From contig NC_009719.1 of NCBI RefSeq assembly GCF_000017565.1, positions 3,083,001 to 3,147,000 of the forward strand: a DNA stretch of 64,000 nt, in the 5' to 3' direction. Shown here in pieces: positions 48,280 to 56,546 of the stretch. The notes below the pieces were generated by a model. It did not search any database and was not told where the DNA came from. It saw nothing but the letters and a program-made list of their open reading frames with translations. The number at the start of each line of letters is the position of its first letter. Position 1 is the first letter of the stretch. This DNA is from Parvibaculum lavamentivorans DS-1. Lineage in GTDB: Bacteria; Pseudomonadota; Alphaproteobacteria; Parvibaculales; Parvibaculaceae. A program made the translations under genes and the position numbers.

Positions 48280-48615
48280 TCACTTCTTTCTCATCATGCG
48301 TTCGATATGCGCTTCCATGCGATCGAGGCGCTTCTGCCAGCCGGAAATGTGCTGCTGCAGCCAGGCCTCTGTCGCCTGAAGGGCGCGCGGCTCGATGCTG
48401 CAGGTTCGGACGCGTCCGATTTTCTCCGATCTGACGAGGCCGCTCTGCTCGAGAACCCGCACATGCTTGAGCAGCGAGGGGAGCGCGATCTCGAACGGCT
48501 CGGCAAGCTCGCTGACGGATTTCGGCCCGTCGCACAAGCGGCTGACGATGGCGCGGCGGGTCGGGTCCGCGAGTGCGGAGAAGGTTCTGTCGAGGTCGGT
48601 TAAAAACTTAGCCAT
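48280..48615 (-). CDS. ArsR-family winged-helix regulator
   Basis: A 111-residue repressor from the ATG at 48615. The HTH lies in DPTRRAIVSRLCDGPKSVSELAEPFEIALPSLLKHVRVLEQSGLV (about 15-60). The arsenic-type Cys motif ELCVCDL is absent, so it is the SdpR/YdfF-like type rather than an arsenic sensor. It is separated by two bases from the AHSA1 gene and probably represses that gene and itself. Confidence 0.88.
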   Translation of the reverse strand: MAKFLTDLDRTFSALADPTRRAIVSRLCDGPKSVSELAEPFEIALPSLLKHVRVLEQSGLVRSEKIGRVRTCSIEPRALQATEAWLQQHISGWQKRLDRMEAHIERMMRKK

Positions 48616-48695
48616 GTGGGAAAGTATTGAGGCGGCGTGTGGGGGCGTCAAGGGAAACTTTCAGAGTTGGCTAAGTTTTGGGGTGGGGTGGTTGG

Positions 48696-48778
48696 TTATG
48701 CGCCGAGGTTTCTTGCTTACCCCTCCCCGAAATTTGCTTTGCAAATTTCGACCCTCCCTCAGGGGGAGGGTGGGTGAG
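48696..48778. repeat. Family A palindromic repeat (copy 1)
   Basis: Starts TTATGCGCCGAGGTTTC, then CCCCTCCCC, an inner perfect palindrome GAAATTTGC-TTT-GCAAATTTC, and the outer right arm GGGGGAGGGTGGG. The leading segment is shared with copy 2 at 52366 but the inner palindrome differs, so the outer arms are the conserved part. Confidence 0.75.
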
Positions 48779-48906
48779 TGAGTCCGGTGCTTGTGGCTCC
48801 TGGATTGCTTCGCTTCGCTCGCAATGACGGAGACAGCAGGCGTAGGCACGAAGTCTCACGCAGAGGCGCAGAGAGCGCAGAGAAGGGGTTACCTTCAAAC
48901 AAGATC

Positions 48907-49050
48907 GTCATGCCCGGGCTTGACCCGGGCATCCAGAGCGGGGGACCGAAGAGGTGTCCGCGCGGAAGAGTCTTGCGAAGAAAGACGGCGCGTTCCGCGC
49001 CTACTGGATTGCCGGGTCACGGACCTGCGGTCCGGCCCGGCAATGACAGT
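48907..49050. repeat. Family B palindromic repeat (copy 1)
   Basis: Begins GTCATGCCCGGGC-TTGACCCGGGCATCC and ends TGGATTGCCGGGTCACGGACC ... CCCGGCAATGACAG. The right arm matches copy 0 at 46885. The whole could form a long cruciform. Confidence 0.65.
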
Positions 49051-49056
49051 CTTTTT

Positions 49057-50331
49057 TTATGCCTTCAGTGCCTTGTTGAGGTCGGCGATGATGTCGTCGG
49101 CGTCTTCGATGCCGACGGAGAGGCGGACGACGTCGGGGCCGGCGCCGGCGGCTTTCTGCTGATCTTCCGTGAGCTGACGATGGGTGGTCGAGGCCGGGTG
49201 GATGATGAGGCTGCGTGTGTCGCCGACATTGGCGAGGTGGCTGAGGAGTTCGACGCCGTTCACGAGTTTCACGCCGGCGTCATAGCCGTCCTTCAGGCCG
49301 AAGGTGAAGACGGCGCCGGCGCCTTTCGGCGAATATTTCTTCATCAGCGCGTGGCTCGGATCGTCATCAAGGCCGGCATAGGAGACCCATGAGACTTTCG
49401 GATGGGTCTTCAGGAATTTCGCGACCTTCAATGCGTTGTCGCAATGGCGCTGCATGCGGAGGGGCAAGGTTTCGATGCCGGTCTGGATCATGAAGGCGTT
49501 GAAGGGCGAGATGGCGGGGCCGAGATCGCGCAAGCCGAGGACGCGGCAGGCGATGGCGAAGGCGATGGGGCCGAAGGTCTCGTGGATTTTCAGCCCGTGA
49601 TAGGAGGCGCAGGGCTCAGAGAGGGTCGGATATTTTCCGTCCTTCGACCAGTCGAACTTGCCGCCATCGACGATGATGCCGCCCATGGAATTGCCATGGC
49701 CGCCGAGGAACTTGGTCGCCGAATGGACGACGAGATCGGCGCCGTGCTCAAGCGGGCGGCAGAGATAAGGCGAGGCGAGCGTGTTGTCGACGATCAAGGG
49801 CACGCCCGCGTCATGCGCAACCTTCGCGATGGCGGCGATGTCGAGGACGAGGCCGCCCGGATTGGCGATGCTTTCGATGAAGACGGCTTTGGTCTTCGGG
49901 CCGATGGCGGATTTGATGGAAGCCGGATCGGTGCCGTCCGCCCAATCGACTTCCCAGCCGAATTTCCGGAAGGCATGGCCGAACTGGTTGATGGAGCCGC
50001 CATAGAGTTGGCGGACGGCGACGAAACGGTCGCCCGGCTGGAGCATGGTGTGGAAGATCAGCATCTGCGCGGCGTGGCCGGAGGCGACGGCGAGGGCCGC
50101 GGTGCCGCCTTCCAGCGCGGCGACGCGCTCTTCCAGCACGGCGGTCGTCGGGTTCGTTATGCGGGTGTAGATGTTGCCGAAGGCCTGGAGGCCGAAAAGG
50201 GAGGCGGCGTGATCGACATCCTCGAAGACGAAGGAGGTGGTCTGGTAGATCGGCGTGGCGCGCGCGCCTGTCGTCGGGTCGGGCTGGGCGCCTGCGTGGA
50301 TAGCGAGGGTGTCGAATTTGCGGTCGGTCAT
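49057..50331 (-). CDS. metY: O-acetylhomoserine sulfhydrylase
   Basis: PLP enzyme making homocysteine from O-acetylhomoserine and sulfide (or cysteine-like products) in methionine synthesis; 424 residues. Motifs: [20 protein letters not shown] (about 24), [22 protein letters not shown], and the PLP lysine in [18 protein letters not shown]. The C-terminal half has the [14 protein letters not shown] block. It probably draws homoserine from the hom branch (60739). No SAM riboswitch was seen upstream. Confidence 0.93.
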   Translation of the reverse strand: MTDRKFDTLAIHAGAQPDPTTGARATPIYQTTSFVFEDVDHAASLFGLQAFGNIYTRITNPTTAVLEERVAALEGGTAALAVASGHAAQMLIFHTMLQPGDRFVAVRQLYGGSINQFGHAFRKFGWEVDWADGTDPASIKSAIGPKTKAVFIESIANPGGLVLDIAAIAKVAHDAGVPLIVDNTLASPYLCRPLEHGADLVVHSATKFLGGHGNSMGGIIVDGGKFDWSKDGKYPTLSEPCASYHGLKIHETFGPIAFAIACRVLGLRDLGPAISPFNAFMIQTGIETLPLRMQRHCDNALKVAKFLKTHPKVSWVSYAGLDDDPSHALMKKYSPKGAGAVFTFGLKDGYDAGVKLVNGVELLSHLANVGDTRSLIIHPASTTHRQLTEDQQKAAGAGPDVVRLSVGIEDADDIIADLNKALKA

Positions 50332-50360
50332 TTGGTGCCTCTTTTGTGTTTTTCTTTCTT

Positions 50361-50494
50361 GTCACCCCGGTGATCCCGGCTTTCGCCGGGACAAGAGCCG
50401 GGGGTCCATGTGCCTGTCGGCGGTTCAGGATTTCAGCCTGTTGATCGTTGGATGCCTCGCCGCTCATGGTTCCCGGCTTTCGCCGGGATGACAC
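50361..50494. repeat. Family B repeat (copy 2)
   Basis: Left arm GTCACCCCGGTGATCCCGG, right arm CCCGGCTTTCGCCGGGATGACAC, sharing GGTCCATGTGCCT and the right arm with copy 3 at 54708. The arms are inverted, so this resembles a small non-coding mobile element. Confidence 0.7.
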
Positions 50495-50531
50495 TGAAAT
50501 TTAGATGGCGGCGGCGGCGAAAAGAAACGTC

Positions 50532-50951
50532 TTACATCCCCAATCTCGGCATTTCGATTTTCGGGCAGCGGTTCATGACGACTTTCAGGCCGGCGGCGCG
50601 GGCGCGGGCGGCGGCTTCGTCGTTGATGACGCCGAGTTGCATCCAGACATATTTCGCGCCGGTCTCCACGGCCTCGTCGGCGACGGGGCCGGCTGCTTCG
50701 GAATTGCGGAAAACGTCGACCATGTCGATCTTTTCGGGAATGTCGCGAAGTGACGCATAGACTTTCTCACCGTTCAGCTCCTTGCCGGCGAGGCCCGGAT
50801 TGACGGGGATGACGCGGTAGCCCCTACCTTGCAGGAAACGCATGACGCCGTGACTGTCGCGGGCGGGATTTGCGCTCGCGCCGACAAGGGCGATTACCTT
50901 CGTGTTCTTCAGGATGTGTTCGATGTCGCCGGGTTCTACCTCTGGCATCAT
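50532..50951 (-). CDS. CoA-binding domain protein
   Basis: A single-domain Rossmann-like CoA-binding protein of about 139 residues (YccU type). The ATG at 50951 or 50948 are both possible behind a GGAGG site. Motifs: VIALVGASANPARDSHGVMRFL (about 22) with the CoA phosphate-binding loop, then VIPVNPGL and MNRCPKIEMPRLG near the end. It overlaps the enoyl-CoA hydratase stop by four bases (ATGA), so it is coupled to it. Function unknown. Confidence 0.87.
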   Translation of the reverse strand: MMPEVEPGDIEHILKNTKVIALVGASANPARDSHGVMRFLQGRGYRVIPVNPGLAGKELNGEKVYASLRDIPEKIDMVDVFRNSEAAGPVADEAVETGAKYVWMQLGVINDEAAARARAAGLKVVMNRCPKIEMPRLGM

Positions 50952-51769
50952 CTGTCCTCCCATTTCGGATCGCGTTTCTCGATGAAGGCGCCGATGCCTT
51001 CCTCGGCGTCGCGGGCGAGCATGTTGGTCACCATCACTTCGCTGGCATAGTCATAGGCTTCGGCGAGCGGCTTTTCGAGCTGGTCGTAGAAGGCCTTCTT
51101 GCCAATGGAGACGGTGAGGGCGGATTTCGCCGCGATGGTATCGGCAAAATGCGCGACGGCGGCATCGAGTTCCGACGGGGTGACGGCGCGATTGACGAGG
51201 CCCATCTCGCAGGCGCGATCGGCGGAGATCATTTCGCCGGTGAGCAGCATTTCCATGGCGTGCTTGCGCGCGACATTGCGCGAGAGGGCGACCATGGGCG
51301 TCGAGCAGAAGAGGCCGATATTGACGCCGGGCGTCGCGAATTTCGCGGTGTTGGCGGCGACGGCGAGATCGCAGCTGGCGACGAGCTGGCAGCCGGCCGC
51401 CGTCGCGATGCCATGGACGCGGGCGATGACGGGTTTCGGGCAGGCGACGATCGCCTGCATCAGCGCGCTGCATTGCTTCATGGTGCGGGCGAAGAAATCG
51501 CGGCCGCGATCCGACTGGTTGCGGGCGAGGGTGAGTTCCTTCAGGTCGTGGCCGGCGCAGAAGGCGGGACCGGCGCCCGCGAGCACGATGGCGCGGATAT
51601 TCGGATCGGCGGCGAGGCGCGCCAGCTCCTGCTGCAGGGCGGTCATGAGGCCGATGGAAAGCGCGTTGCGCTGCGCCGGGCGGTTCATCGTGAGACGGGC
51701 GACGCCGTTCGCATCCTCGCGGATGAGCAGCGGATCGGCGGCGGCGGGGCTTTCGGCGGGCTGGCTCAT
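50948..51769 (-). CDS. Enoyl-CoA hydratase/isomerase family protein
   Basis: A 273-residue crotonase-fold protein from the ATG at 51769 (after GGGAGA). Features: VARLTMNRPAQRNALSIGLM, the oxyanion-hole AGAGPAFCAGHDLKEL (about 65) and HGIATAAGCQLVASCDLAVA (about 112). The substrate is not clear; the GHDLKEL form is common in ECHDC3-like proteins. It is coupled to the CoA-binding gene that follows. Confidence 0.88.
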   Translation of the reverse strand: MSQPAESPAAADPLLIREDANGVARLTMNRPAQRNALSIGLMTALQQELARLAADPNIRAIVLAGAGPAFCAGHDLKELTLARNQSDRGRDFFARTMKQCSALMQAIVACPKPVIARVHGIATAAGCQLVASCDLAVAANTAKFATPGVNIGLFCSTPMVALSRNVARKHAMEMLLTGEMISADRACEMGLVNRAVTPSELDAAVAHFADTIAAKSALTVSIGKKAFYDQLEKPLAEAYDYASEVMVTNMLARDAEEGIGAFIEKRDPKWEDR

Positions 51770-51895
51770 GGGGCGTCTCCCGGTTTTGCTTTTGGGCAGC
51801 ATAGCGGGGCGGGGCGGGAGAGTCAGGTGTTGGGGGGAGGCGGCGGCATGGGGTAAAAGCGGCGCAAGGACAATGGATGGAAGCGAGGGGCGGGC

Positions 51896-52333
51896 ATGGC
51901 CGATCTGGTGCCGGTGATGAGCGTGGGCGAGCTTGAGGCGTTCATGGAGCGCGAGTTTCCGCAGATGCGGATGGGGGCGGACACGACGCGGATCGAGGCG
52001 GTGGGGCCGGGGACGGCGGTACTGCGGCTCGGCTTTTCGGAGCGGAACCTACGGCCGGGCGGCACGATTTCGGGGCCCGCCATGATGGCGCTGGCGGATT
52101 ATGCAATGTATGCGGCGGTGCTGGCGCATATCGGGCCGGTGGGGCTGGCGGTCACGACCAACCTGTCCATCAACTTCCTCAGGAAGCCCGGACCCGCCGA
52201 CATCATTGGCGAGGCGCGGCTTCTGAAGCTCGGGCGGGCACTCGCCGTCGGCGAGATTGCGATGTGGCAGGATGGGGCGGAGGACGCGCCGGTCGCCCAT
52301 GCCGTTTCGACTTATTCCATTCCGCCGAAGTGA
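51896..52333 (+). CDS. PaaI-family hotdog thioesterase
   Basis: A 145-residue hotdog-fold protein. The segment GGTISGPAMMALADYAMYAAVLA (about 55-77) is the central helix of PaaI thioesterases with the conserved Gly and acidic residue. TTNLSINFLRKPGPADIIGEARLLKLGRALAVGEI follows. It probably hydrolyses acyl- or aryl-CoA. It is divergent from the enoyl-CoA hydratase gene, with about 126 bases between. Confidence 0.87.
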   Translation: MADLVPVMSVGELEAFMEREFPQMRMGADTTRIEAVGPGTAVLRLGFSERNLRPGGTISGPAMMALADYAMYAAVLAHIGPVGLAVTTNLSINFLRKPGPADIIGEARLLKLGRALAVGEIAMWQDGAEDAPVAHAVSTYSIPPK

Positions 52334-52365
52334 GAGCGGGCTTAGCTTCTGGCGCATGGCATCGC

Positions 52366-52443
52366 TTATGCGCCGAGGTTTCACGCTTACCCCTCCCCAA
52401 ACGGCTTGCAGCCGTTTGACCCTCCCGCAGGGGGAGGGTGGGA
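52366..52443. repeat. Family A repeat (copy 2)
   Basis: Shares TTATGCGCCGAGGTTTC and GCTTACCCCTCCCC with copy 1. The inner palindrome is AAACGGCT-TGC-AGCCGTTT, and the right arm is GGGGGAGGGTGGG. It lies before rplM and could affect leader structure. Confidence 0.75.
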
Positions 52444-52628
52444 AGAGAGAAGGCCCATCGTGGGGTATCCTGTTACCCCATTGATAAAAGGCCGGTATTG
52501 CAGGGCTTTTTCGCGGGGAGGGGCGCTCAATGACGTTGACAGGGGCCCAAGGCTCGCCTAAAAGCAGCGCCGAACCGGGGGCCCGAGCGTGGCCCCTCTC
52601 TATTTGCAGTTTCGCCAGGATTTTTCGC

Positions 52629-53093
52629 ATGAAGACCTATTCCGCGAAAGCCGCCGAAATCGAGAAGAAGTGGATCGTGATCGATGCCGAAGGCATCGTG
52701 GTCGGCCGTCTCGCGTCCTATGTCGCCAATATCCTGCGCGGCAAGCACAAGACGACCTATACGCCCCATCTCGATTGCGGCGACAACGTCATCATCGTGA
52801 ACGCCGCCAAGGTGCAGTTCACGGGCGCGAAGTACGATGACAAGCGCTACTACCGCCACACGGGCCACCCGGGCGGCATCAAGGAAACGAGCCCGAAGCG
52901 CATTCTCGAAGGCCGTTTCCCCGAGCGCGTGCTCGAACTCGCCGTGAAGCGCATGATCCCGCGCGGACCGCTTGGCCGCAAGCAGATGGGCAATCTGCAC
53001 ATCTATGGCGGCGCCGAGCATCCGCATGAGGCGCAGCAGCCGAAGAAGATCGACTTCGCCGCCTTGAACCGCAAGAACGTCAGGATCGCATAG
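52629..53093 (+). CDS. rplM: 50S ribosomal protein L13
   Basis: Ribosomal protein L13, 154 residues, from the ATG at 52629. The sequence begins [19 protein letters not shown] and contains [28 protein letters not shown] and [15 protein letters not shown] in family order. It binds 23S rRNA early in assembly. rpsI starts two bases after its stop; the pair is the usual rplM-rpsI operon. Confidence 0.97.
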   Translation: MKTYSAKAAEIEKKWIVIDAEGIVVGRLASYVANILRGKHKTTYTPHLDCGDNVIIVNAAKVQFTGAKYDDKRYYRHTGHPGGIKETSPKRILEGRFPERVLELAVKRMIPRGPLGRKQMGNLHIYGGAEHPHEAQQPKKIDFAALNRKNVRIA

Positions 53094-53095
53094 TC

Positions 53096-53584
53096 ATGTC
53101 CGAAACAACCTCACTCGAAGACCTGAAGGGTGCGATGGAAGGCACGAGCGCGTCGGCCGACGCGAACGCCGTGCCGGCTGTGCAGAAGCTCGACAAGTTC
53201 GGCCGCGCCTATGCGACCGGCAAGCGCAAGAATGCGGTCGCCCGCGTCTGGATCAAGCCGGGCTCCGGCCGCGTCAAGATCAACGGCCGCGACCTCGAAG
53301 TCTATTTCGCGCGTCCCGTTCTGCGCATGATCCTCAACCAGCCGCTCGTCGTTGCGGCCCGCGAGAAGCAGTACGACATCACCGCGACGGTGGTGGGCGG
53401 CGGTCTCTCCGGCCAGGCGGGTGCCATCCGCCATGGCATTTCGCGCGCGCTGACCTATTTCGAGCCGTCGCTGCGCGGCGTGCTCAAGAAGGAAGGCTTC
53501 CTCACGCGCGACAGCCGTGTGGTCGAACGCAAGAAGTACGGCAAGGCGAAGGCCCGCCGCAGCTTCCAGTTCTCGAAGCGCTGA
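53096..53584 (+). CDS. rpsI: 30S ribosomal protein S9
   Basis: Ribosomal protein S9, 162 residues. An alphaproteobacterial N-terminal extension of about 35 residues precedes the core, which starts [22 protein letters not shown]. The [15 protein letters not shown] segment and the strictly conserved basic end [11 protein letters not shown], which reaches the P-site tRNA, are present. A terminator follows. Confidence 0.97.
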   Translation: MSETTSLEDLKGAMEGTSASADANAVPAVQKLDKFGRAYATGKRKNAVARVWIKPGSGRVKINGRDLEVYFARPVLRMILNQPLVVAAREKQYDITATVVGGGLSGQAGAIRHGISRALTYFEPSLRGVLKKEGFLTRDSRVVERKKYGKAKARRSFQFSKR

Positions 53585-53606
53585 TCCCTTTCACGGGTTC
53601 TCGAAG

Positions 53607-53640
53607 AAGGCGCTTCGTTTCGCACGAGGCGCCTTTTTTG
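53607..53640 (+). terminator. Terminator of the rplM-rpsI operon
   Basis: AGGCGCTTCG pairs with CGAGGCGCCT (one mismatch) and is followed by a run of Ts (53634-53639). It begins 23 bases after the rpsI stop. Confidence 0.85.
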
Positions 53641-53650
53641 TTTTTGGCTT

Positions 53651-53713
53651 CCCCCCACCCGAGAAATCCGCGTGCCGCGAATTTCTCGACCTCCCCGCAA
53701 GGGGGAGGTGGGA
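53651..53713. repeat. Family A repeat (copy 3)
   Basis: CCCCCCACCC, then GAGAAATCCGCG pairing imperfectly with CGCGAATTTCTC, then CTCCCCGCAAGGGGGAGGTGGG. Copy 4 at 56484 has almost the same sequence. Confidence 0.75.
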
Positions 53714-53729
53714 AAGAAAGAGCAGGACG

Positions 53730-54683
53730 ATGACCACGAAACTATTCATCGACGGCGAAGTGGGTACGACGGGGTTGCAGATCCGGGCGCGGCTCGATCA
53801 GCGCAAGGACCTCGATTTCATCTCGCTGGGCGAGGAGAAGCGGAAGGATGCGGGCGCGCGGCGCGAGGCGCTGAACGCGGCGGATGTCGTGATCCTGTGC
53901 CTGCCGGACGATGCGGCGAAGGAAGCGGTGTCGCTTATCGACAACAAGACGACGCGCGTCATCGACGCCTCGACGGCGCATCGCGTTGCGCCGGGCTGGG
54001 TTTACGGGTTTCCGGAAATGTCGCCGGAGCAGGGCCGTGCGATTTCCGGTGCGGCGCGGGTGACGAATCCCGGCTGCTATCCGACGGGCGCGATTGCGCT
54101 GGTGAAGCCGCTGGTCGATGCGGGGCTGGTGCCGAAGGGCTGGCCGCTCACCGTCAACGCGGTGTCCGGCTATTCGGGCGGCGGCAAGCAGATGATCGCG
54201 GAGTTCGAGGACGAGGACGCGCCGAACTATACGTTCGAGGCGTTCCGCGCCTATGCGCTCGGCCTCGCGCACAAGCATGTGCCGGAGATGCAGGTGAATA
54301 TGGGGCTCGACCACCCGCCGCTCTTCGCGCCGGCGGTCGGGCGTTATGCGCAGGGCATGATCGTGGAGGTGCCGCTGCAGCTCTGGGCGCTGCCGGGAAA
54401 GCCTTCGGTGGCGCGGGTGCACGAGGTGCTGGCGGCGGCTTACGAGGGGGCGCGGTTCGTCTCCGTCGTGCCGCTTGGCGAGAGCGCGGCGATGACGAAG
54501 CTGGAGCCCGAGGGCCTCAACGGCACCAACGAGCTGAAGCTCTTCGCGTTCGGCAACGAGACGACGGGGCAGGTCATGCTGACGGCGCTGCTCGACAATC
54601 TCGGCAAGGGCGCGTCGGGGCAGGCGGTGCAGTGCCTCAACATCATGATCGGTGCGGATGAAGGGCTGGCGGTGGACCTTTAG
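53730..54683 (+). CDS. argC: N-acetyl-gamma-glutamyl-phosphate reductase (type 2)
   Basis: NADPH enzyme of arginine synthesis, reducing N-acetylglutamyl phosphate; 317 residues, the shorter type 2 form. The N-terminal Rossmann segment KLFIDGEVGTTGLQIRARL, the active-site Cys in VTNPGCYPTGAIAL (about 108-121) and the SGYSGGGKQMI loop are intact. The start at 53730 follows an AGGA-like site, after the family A repeat. Confidence 0.93.
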   Translation: MTTKLFIDGEVGTTGLQIRARLDQRKDLDFISLGEEKRKDAGARREALNAADVVILCLPDDAAKEAVSLIDNKTTRVIDASTAHRVAPGWVYGFPEMSPEQGRAISGAARVTNPGCYPTGAIALVKPLVDAGLVPKGWPLTVNAVSGYSGGGKQMIAEFEDEDAPNYTFEAFRAYALGLAHKHVPEMQVNMGLDHPPLFAPAVGRYAQGMIVEVPLQLWALPGKPSVARVHEVLAAAYEGARFVSVVPLGESAAMTKLEPEGLNGTNELKLFAFGNETTGQVMLTALLDNLGKGASGQAVQCLNIMIGADEGLAVDL

Positions 54684-54707
54684 GGGGGGCATCCCGTTCA
54701 AACCATC

Positions 54708-54805
54708 GGTGTCACCCCGGCGGAAGCCGGGGTCCATGTGCCTCCCGGCGCATGCCTGTGTTTGACGCTCCGCCCATGGATTCCGGCTTCCGCCGGGATG
54801 ACACT
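54708..54805. repeat. Family B repeat (copy 3), MITE-like
   Basis: A 98-base element with near-perfect 23-base terminal inverted repeats: the left end GGTGTCACCCCGGCGGAAGC matches the inverse of the right end with two differences. The inside (GGTCCATGTGCCT ... CGCCCATGGATT) is shared with copy 2. It carries no reading frame. Such structure is typical of small non-autonomous mobile or REP-type elements. Confidence 0.75.
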
Positions 54806-54846
54806 TGTTTTTTGATTTGCGGCATTCGTTCTGTGTAAGGACGTAA

Positions 54847-55689
54847 CTAGACCTTCAGCAATATGACGCCCGCTGCGACGACGCAGGCGGCGGCGACGGC
54901 GCGCCAGCCGAGGCCTTCTTTCAGGAGGAGGCCGGAAATGAGGGCGGCGAAGACGACGCTGGTTTCGCGCAAGGCCGCGACGGGGCCGAGGGGTGCGAGC
55001 GTCATGGCCCAGATAACAAGCCAATAGGCGATGACGGACATGACGCCGCCCGCGAAGCCATAGGCCATGGCGCGCTGGGGCCTGAGGAAGGCGCGGCCGC
55101 GCCGCCAGAGCACGAACAGGAAGAAGATCAGCCCGTCGCCGGCGAAGAGCCAGATGACGTAGATGTGCGGGCTTTCGGCGATGCGGCCGCCGAGGCCGTC
55201 ATTCAGCGTATAGGCGGCGATGAAGAGCGAGGTGCCGAAGGCGTAGCCAAGCGCGCGCGGATCGTTGGGGAGGCCGGCGCCATTGGTGCGGCGGAAGGCG
55301 AGGCTGACGATGCCGAGCGCGATCAGGGCGACGCCGACAAAGGCGGCGGTGGGGAGGATTTCGCCGAGCCAGACGGCGCCGACCACCGTAACGATGGCGG
55401 GGGCGAGCCCGCGCGACAGCGGGTAGACCTGACCGAAATCGCCGTGCTCGTAGCCCTTCACGAGGAAGAGCTTGTAGCCGACGTGAAGCACGAAGGAGAG
55501 GGCGAGGATCTTCGCGACGTCCCAGCCGGGGAGCGGAATGAAGGGCAGGAAGGGCAGCGCGACGAGGCCCGTTGCCGCCGCGATCCAGCCCATCATCATG
55601 AGACGGTCGGCGCCGGTTTTGACGAGCGCGTTCCAGCTTGCATGCAGCAGGGCGGAGGCGAGGACGGCGAGAGTGACGGTGAGGGTCAA
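54847..55689 (-). CDS. EamA/DMT-family transporter
   Basis: A 280-residue drug/metabolite transporter with ten predicted helices in two EamA repeats. The first repeat ends in the PLSRGLAPAIVTVVGAVWLGE segment (near 95), and the second has APLGPVAALRETSVVFAALISGLLLKEGLGWR near the C-terminus. The substrate is unknown. A family B repeat lies just after its stop. Confidence 0.87.
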   Translation of the reverse strand: MTLTVTLAVLASALLHASWNALVKTGADRLMMMGWIAAATGLVALPFLPFIPLPGWDVAKILALSFVLHVGYKLFLVKGYEHGDFGQVYPLSRGLAPAIVTVVGAVWLGEILPTAAFVGVALIALGIVSLAFRRTNGAGLPNDPRALGYAFGTSLFIAAYTLNDGLGGRIAESPHIYVIWLFAGDGLIFFLFVLWRRGRAFLRPQRAMAYGFAGGVMSVIAYWLVIWAMTLAPLGPVAALRETSVVFAALISGLLLKEGLGWRAVAAACVVAAGVILLKV

Positions 55690-55858
55690 GGCGGGGCTTC
55701 CGGCAGCGGCCGCAGGATGGCGGCGGGAGGGAGGCTAGCCTGTGCGCCTGAGTCTGCCGAGGGGGTATTTGGGCGAAGGGGTTTGCGTGGGGAGGCGGTC
55801 GGGTAATGGGAAGTCATCCATTCGTGCAAGCCGTTATGCGTTTGCGCTTGAGTTGATC

Positions 55859-55892
55859 ATAACGTATTGCGTTATATAACGAGGTGCGTTAT
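55859..55892 (+). promoter_or_regulatory. Two tandem perfect 17-bp operators of higBA
   Basis: ATAACG-TATTG-CGTTAT (55859-55875) is followed without a gap by ATAACG-AGGTG-CGTTAT (55876-55892). Both are exact palindromes with five-base centres, ending nine bases before the higB start. A further half site CGTTAT lies at 55832. This is where the antitoxin HigA would be expected to bind. Confidence 0.75.
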
Positions 55893-55900
55893 AGTCTCTT

Positions 55901-56185
55901 ATGATTCAGAGTTTTGCCGATTCCGAAACCGAATTGATCTGGAACGGTCGGCAAAGCCGGAAGCTACCGTCCGATATACAGGCGGTTGCGCTGCGCAAGC
56001 TGCGTCTCGTCAATCAGGCTCGCGCGCTCAACGATTTGCGCGTGCCACCGGGCAACAGGTTGGAGCCACTGAAGGGGCGCCGCGCCGGGCAGTACAGCAT
56101 ACGGATCAACGACCAGTGGCGTATCTGCTTTGTATGGCAGGAAGGAGGACCGAACGATGTCGAAATCGTCGACTACCACAAATAG
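55901..56185 (+). CDS. higB: HigB-type toxin (RelE superfamily)
   Basis: A 94-residue RelE/HigB toxin, an mRNA interferase that acts on translating ribosomes. It begins MIQSFADSETELIWNG and contains LRKLRLVNQARALNDLRVPPGNRLEPLKG and QYSIRINDQWRICFVW, the standard HigB pattern with the basic RNA-binding residues. No ribosome site is visible close to its start. It overlaps higA by 29 bases, and the toxin-first order is usual for HigBA. Confidence 0.9.
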   Translation: MIQSFADSETELIWNGRQSRKLPSDIQAVALRKLRLVNQARALNDLRVPPGNRLEPLKGRRAGQYSIRINDQWRICFVWQEGGPNDVEIVDYHK

Positions 56186-56471
56186 GCTTCTGCCCAATCC
56201 ACATCCGGGTGAAATCCTGCTTGAGGAATTCCTGAAGCCGATGGAACTCAGCCAGAATGCGCTTGCGCGGGCGGTTCATGTATCGCCGCGCCGGATCAAC
56301 GAGATCGTGCTCGGCAAGCGGGCGATGACGGCGGATACCGACCTTCGCCTCGCGCGCTATTTCGGCATGTCGGAGGGATTCTTTCTCGGCTTGCAGTCCG
56401 ACTACGAATTAATGGAGCGGCGACGGGAGATTGAACGAGAGTTGAAGAGCATCGAGCCGAGAGCGGCCTGA
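56157..56471 (+). CDS. higA: HigA-type antitoxin
   Basis: A 104-residue HTH protein that neutralises HigB and represses the operon. The start is the ATG at 56157 after GGAGG; it lies inside the toxin gene. The XRE-type HTH is LSQNALARAVHVSPRRINEIVLGKRAMTADTDLRLARYFG (about 34-73). The N-terminal NPHPGEILLEEFL is characteristic of VapI/HigA antitoxins. It ends in a basic coil, and a family A repeat follows. Confidence 0.92.
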   Translation: MSKSSTTTNRLLPNPHPGEILLEEFLKPMELSQNALARAVHVSPRRINEIVLGKRAMTADTDLRLARYFGMSEGFFLGLQSDYELMERRREIERELKSIEPRAA

Positions 56472-56483
56472 GTGAGGCAGTTA

Positions 56484-56542
56484 CCCCCACCCGAGAAATC
56501 CGCGCGCGCGAATTTCTCGACCTCCCCACAAGGGGGAGGTGA
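56484..56542. repeat. Family A repeat (copy 4)
   Basis: CCCCCACCCGAGAAATCCGC, then CGCGAATTTCTCGACC and CTCCCCACAAGGGGGAGGTG. It is nearly identical to copy 3 at 53651. It lies between convergent higA and phaC and may end transcription of both. Confidence 0.75.
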
Positions 56543-56546
56543 GTGT

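Larger units (their letters stand above)
48616..49056. other. Intergenic region holding two repeats
   Basis: 441 bases between arsR and metY without a gene. It contains a family A repeat (48696-48778) and a family B repeat (48907-49050), joined by low-complexity DNA such as CGCAGAGGCGCAGAGAGCGC. A T-run (49052-49057) follows the last hairpin, so it may also stop transcription. Confidence 0.6.

Noticed and set aside
46885-49050. CRISPR array
   Set aside because: The repeats are inverted, irregularly spaced and lie between genes; there are no regular direct repeats with spacers and no cas genes in the window.
50332-50531. SAM-II riboswitch upstream of metY
   Set aside because: The leader is mostly a family B repeat and shows no SAM-II conserved core.
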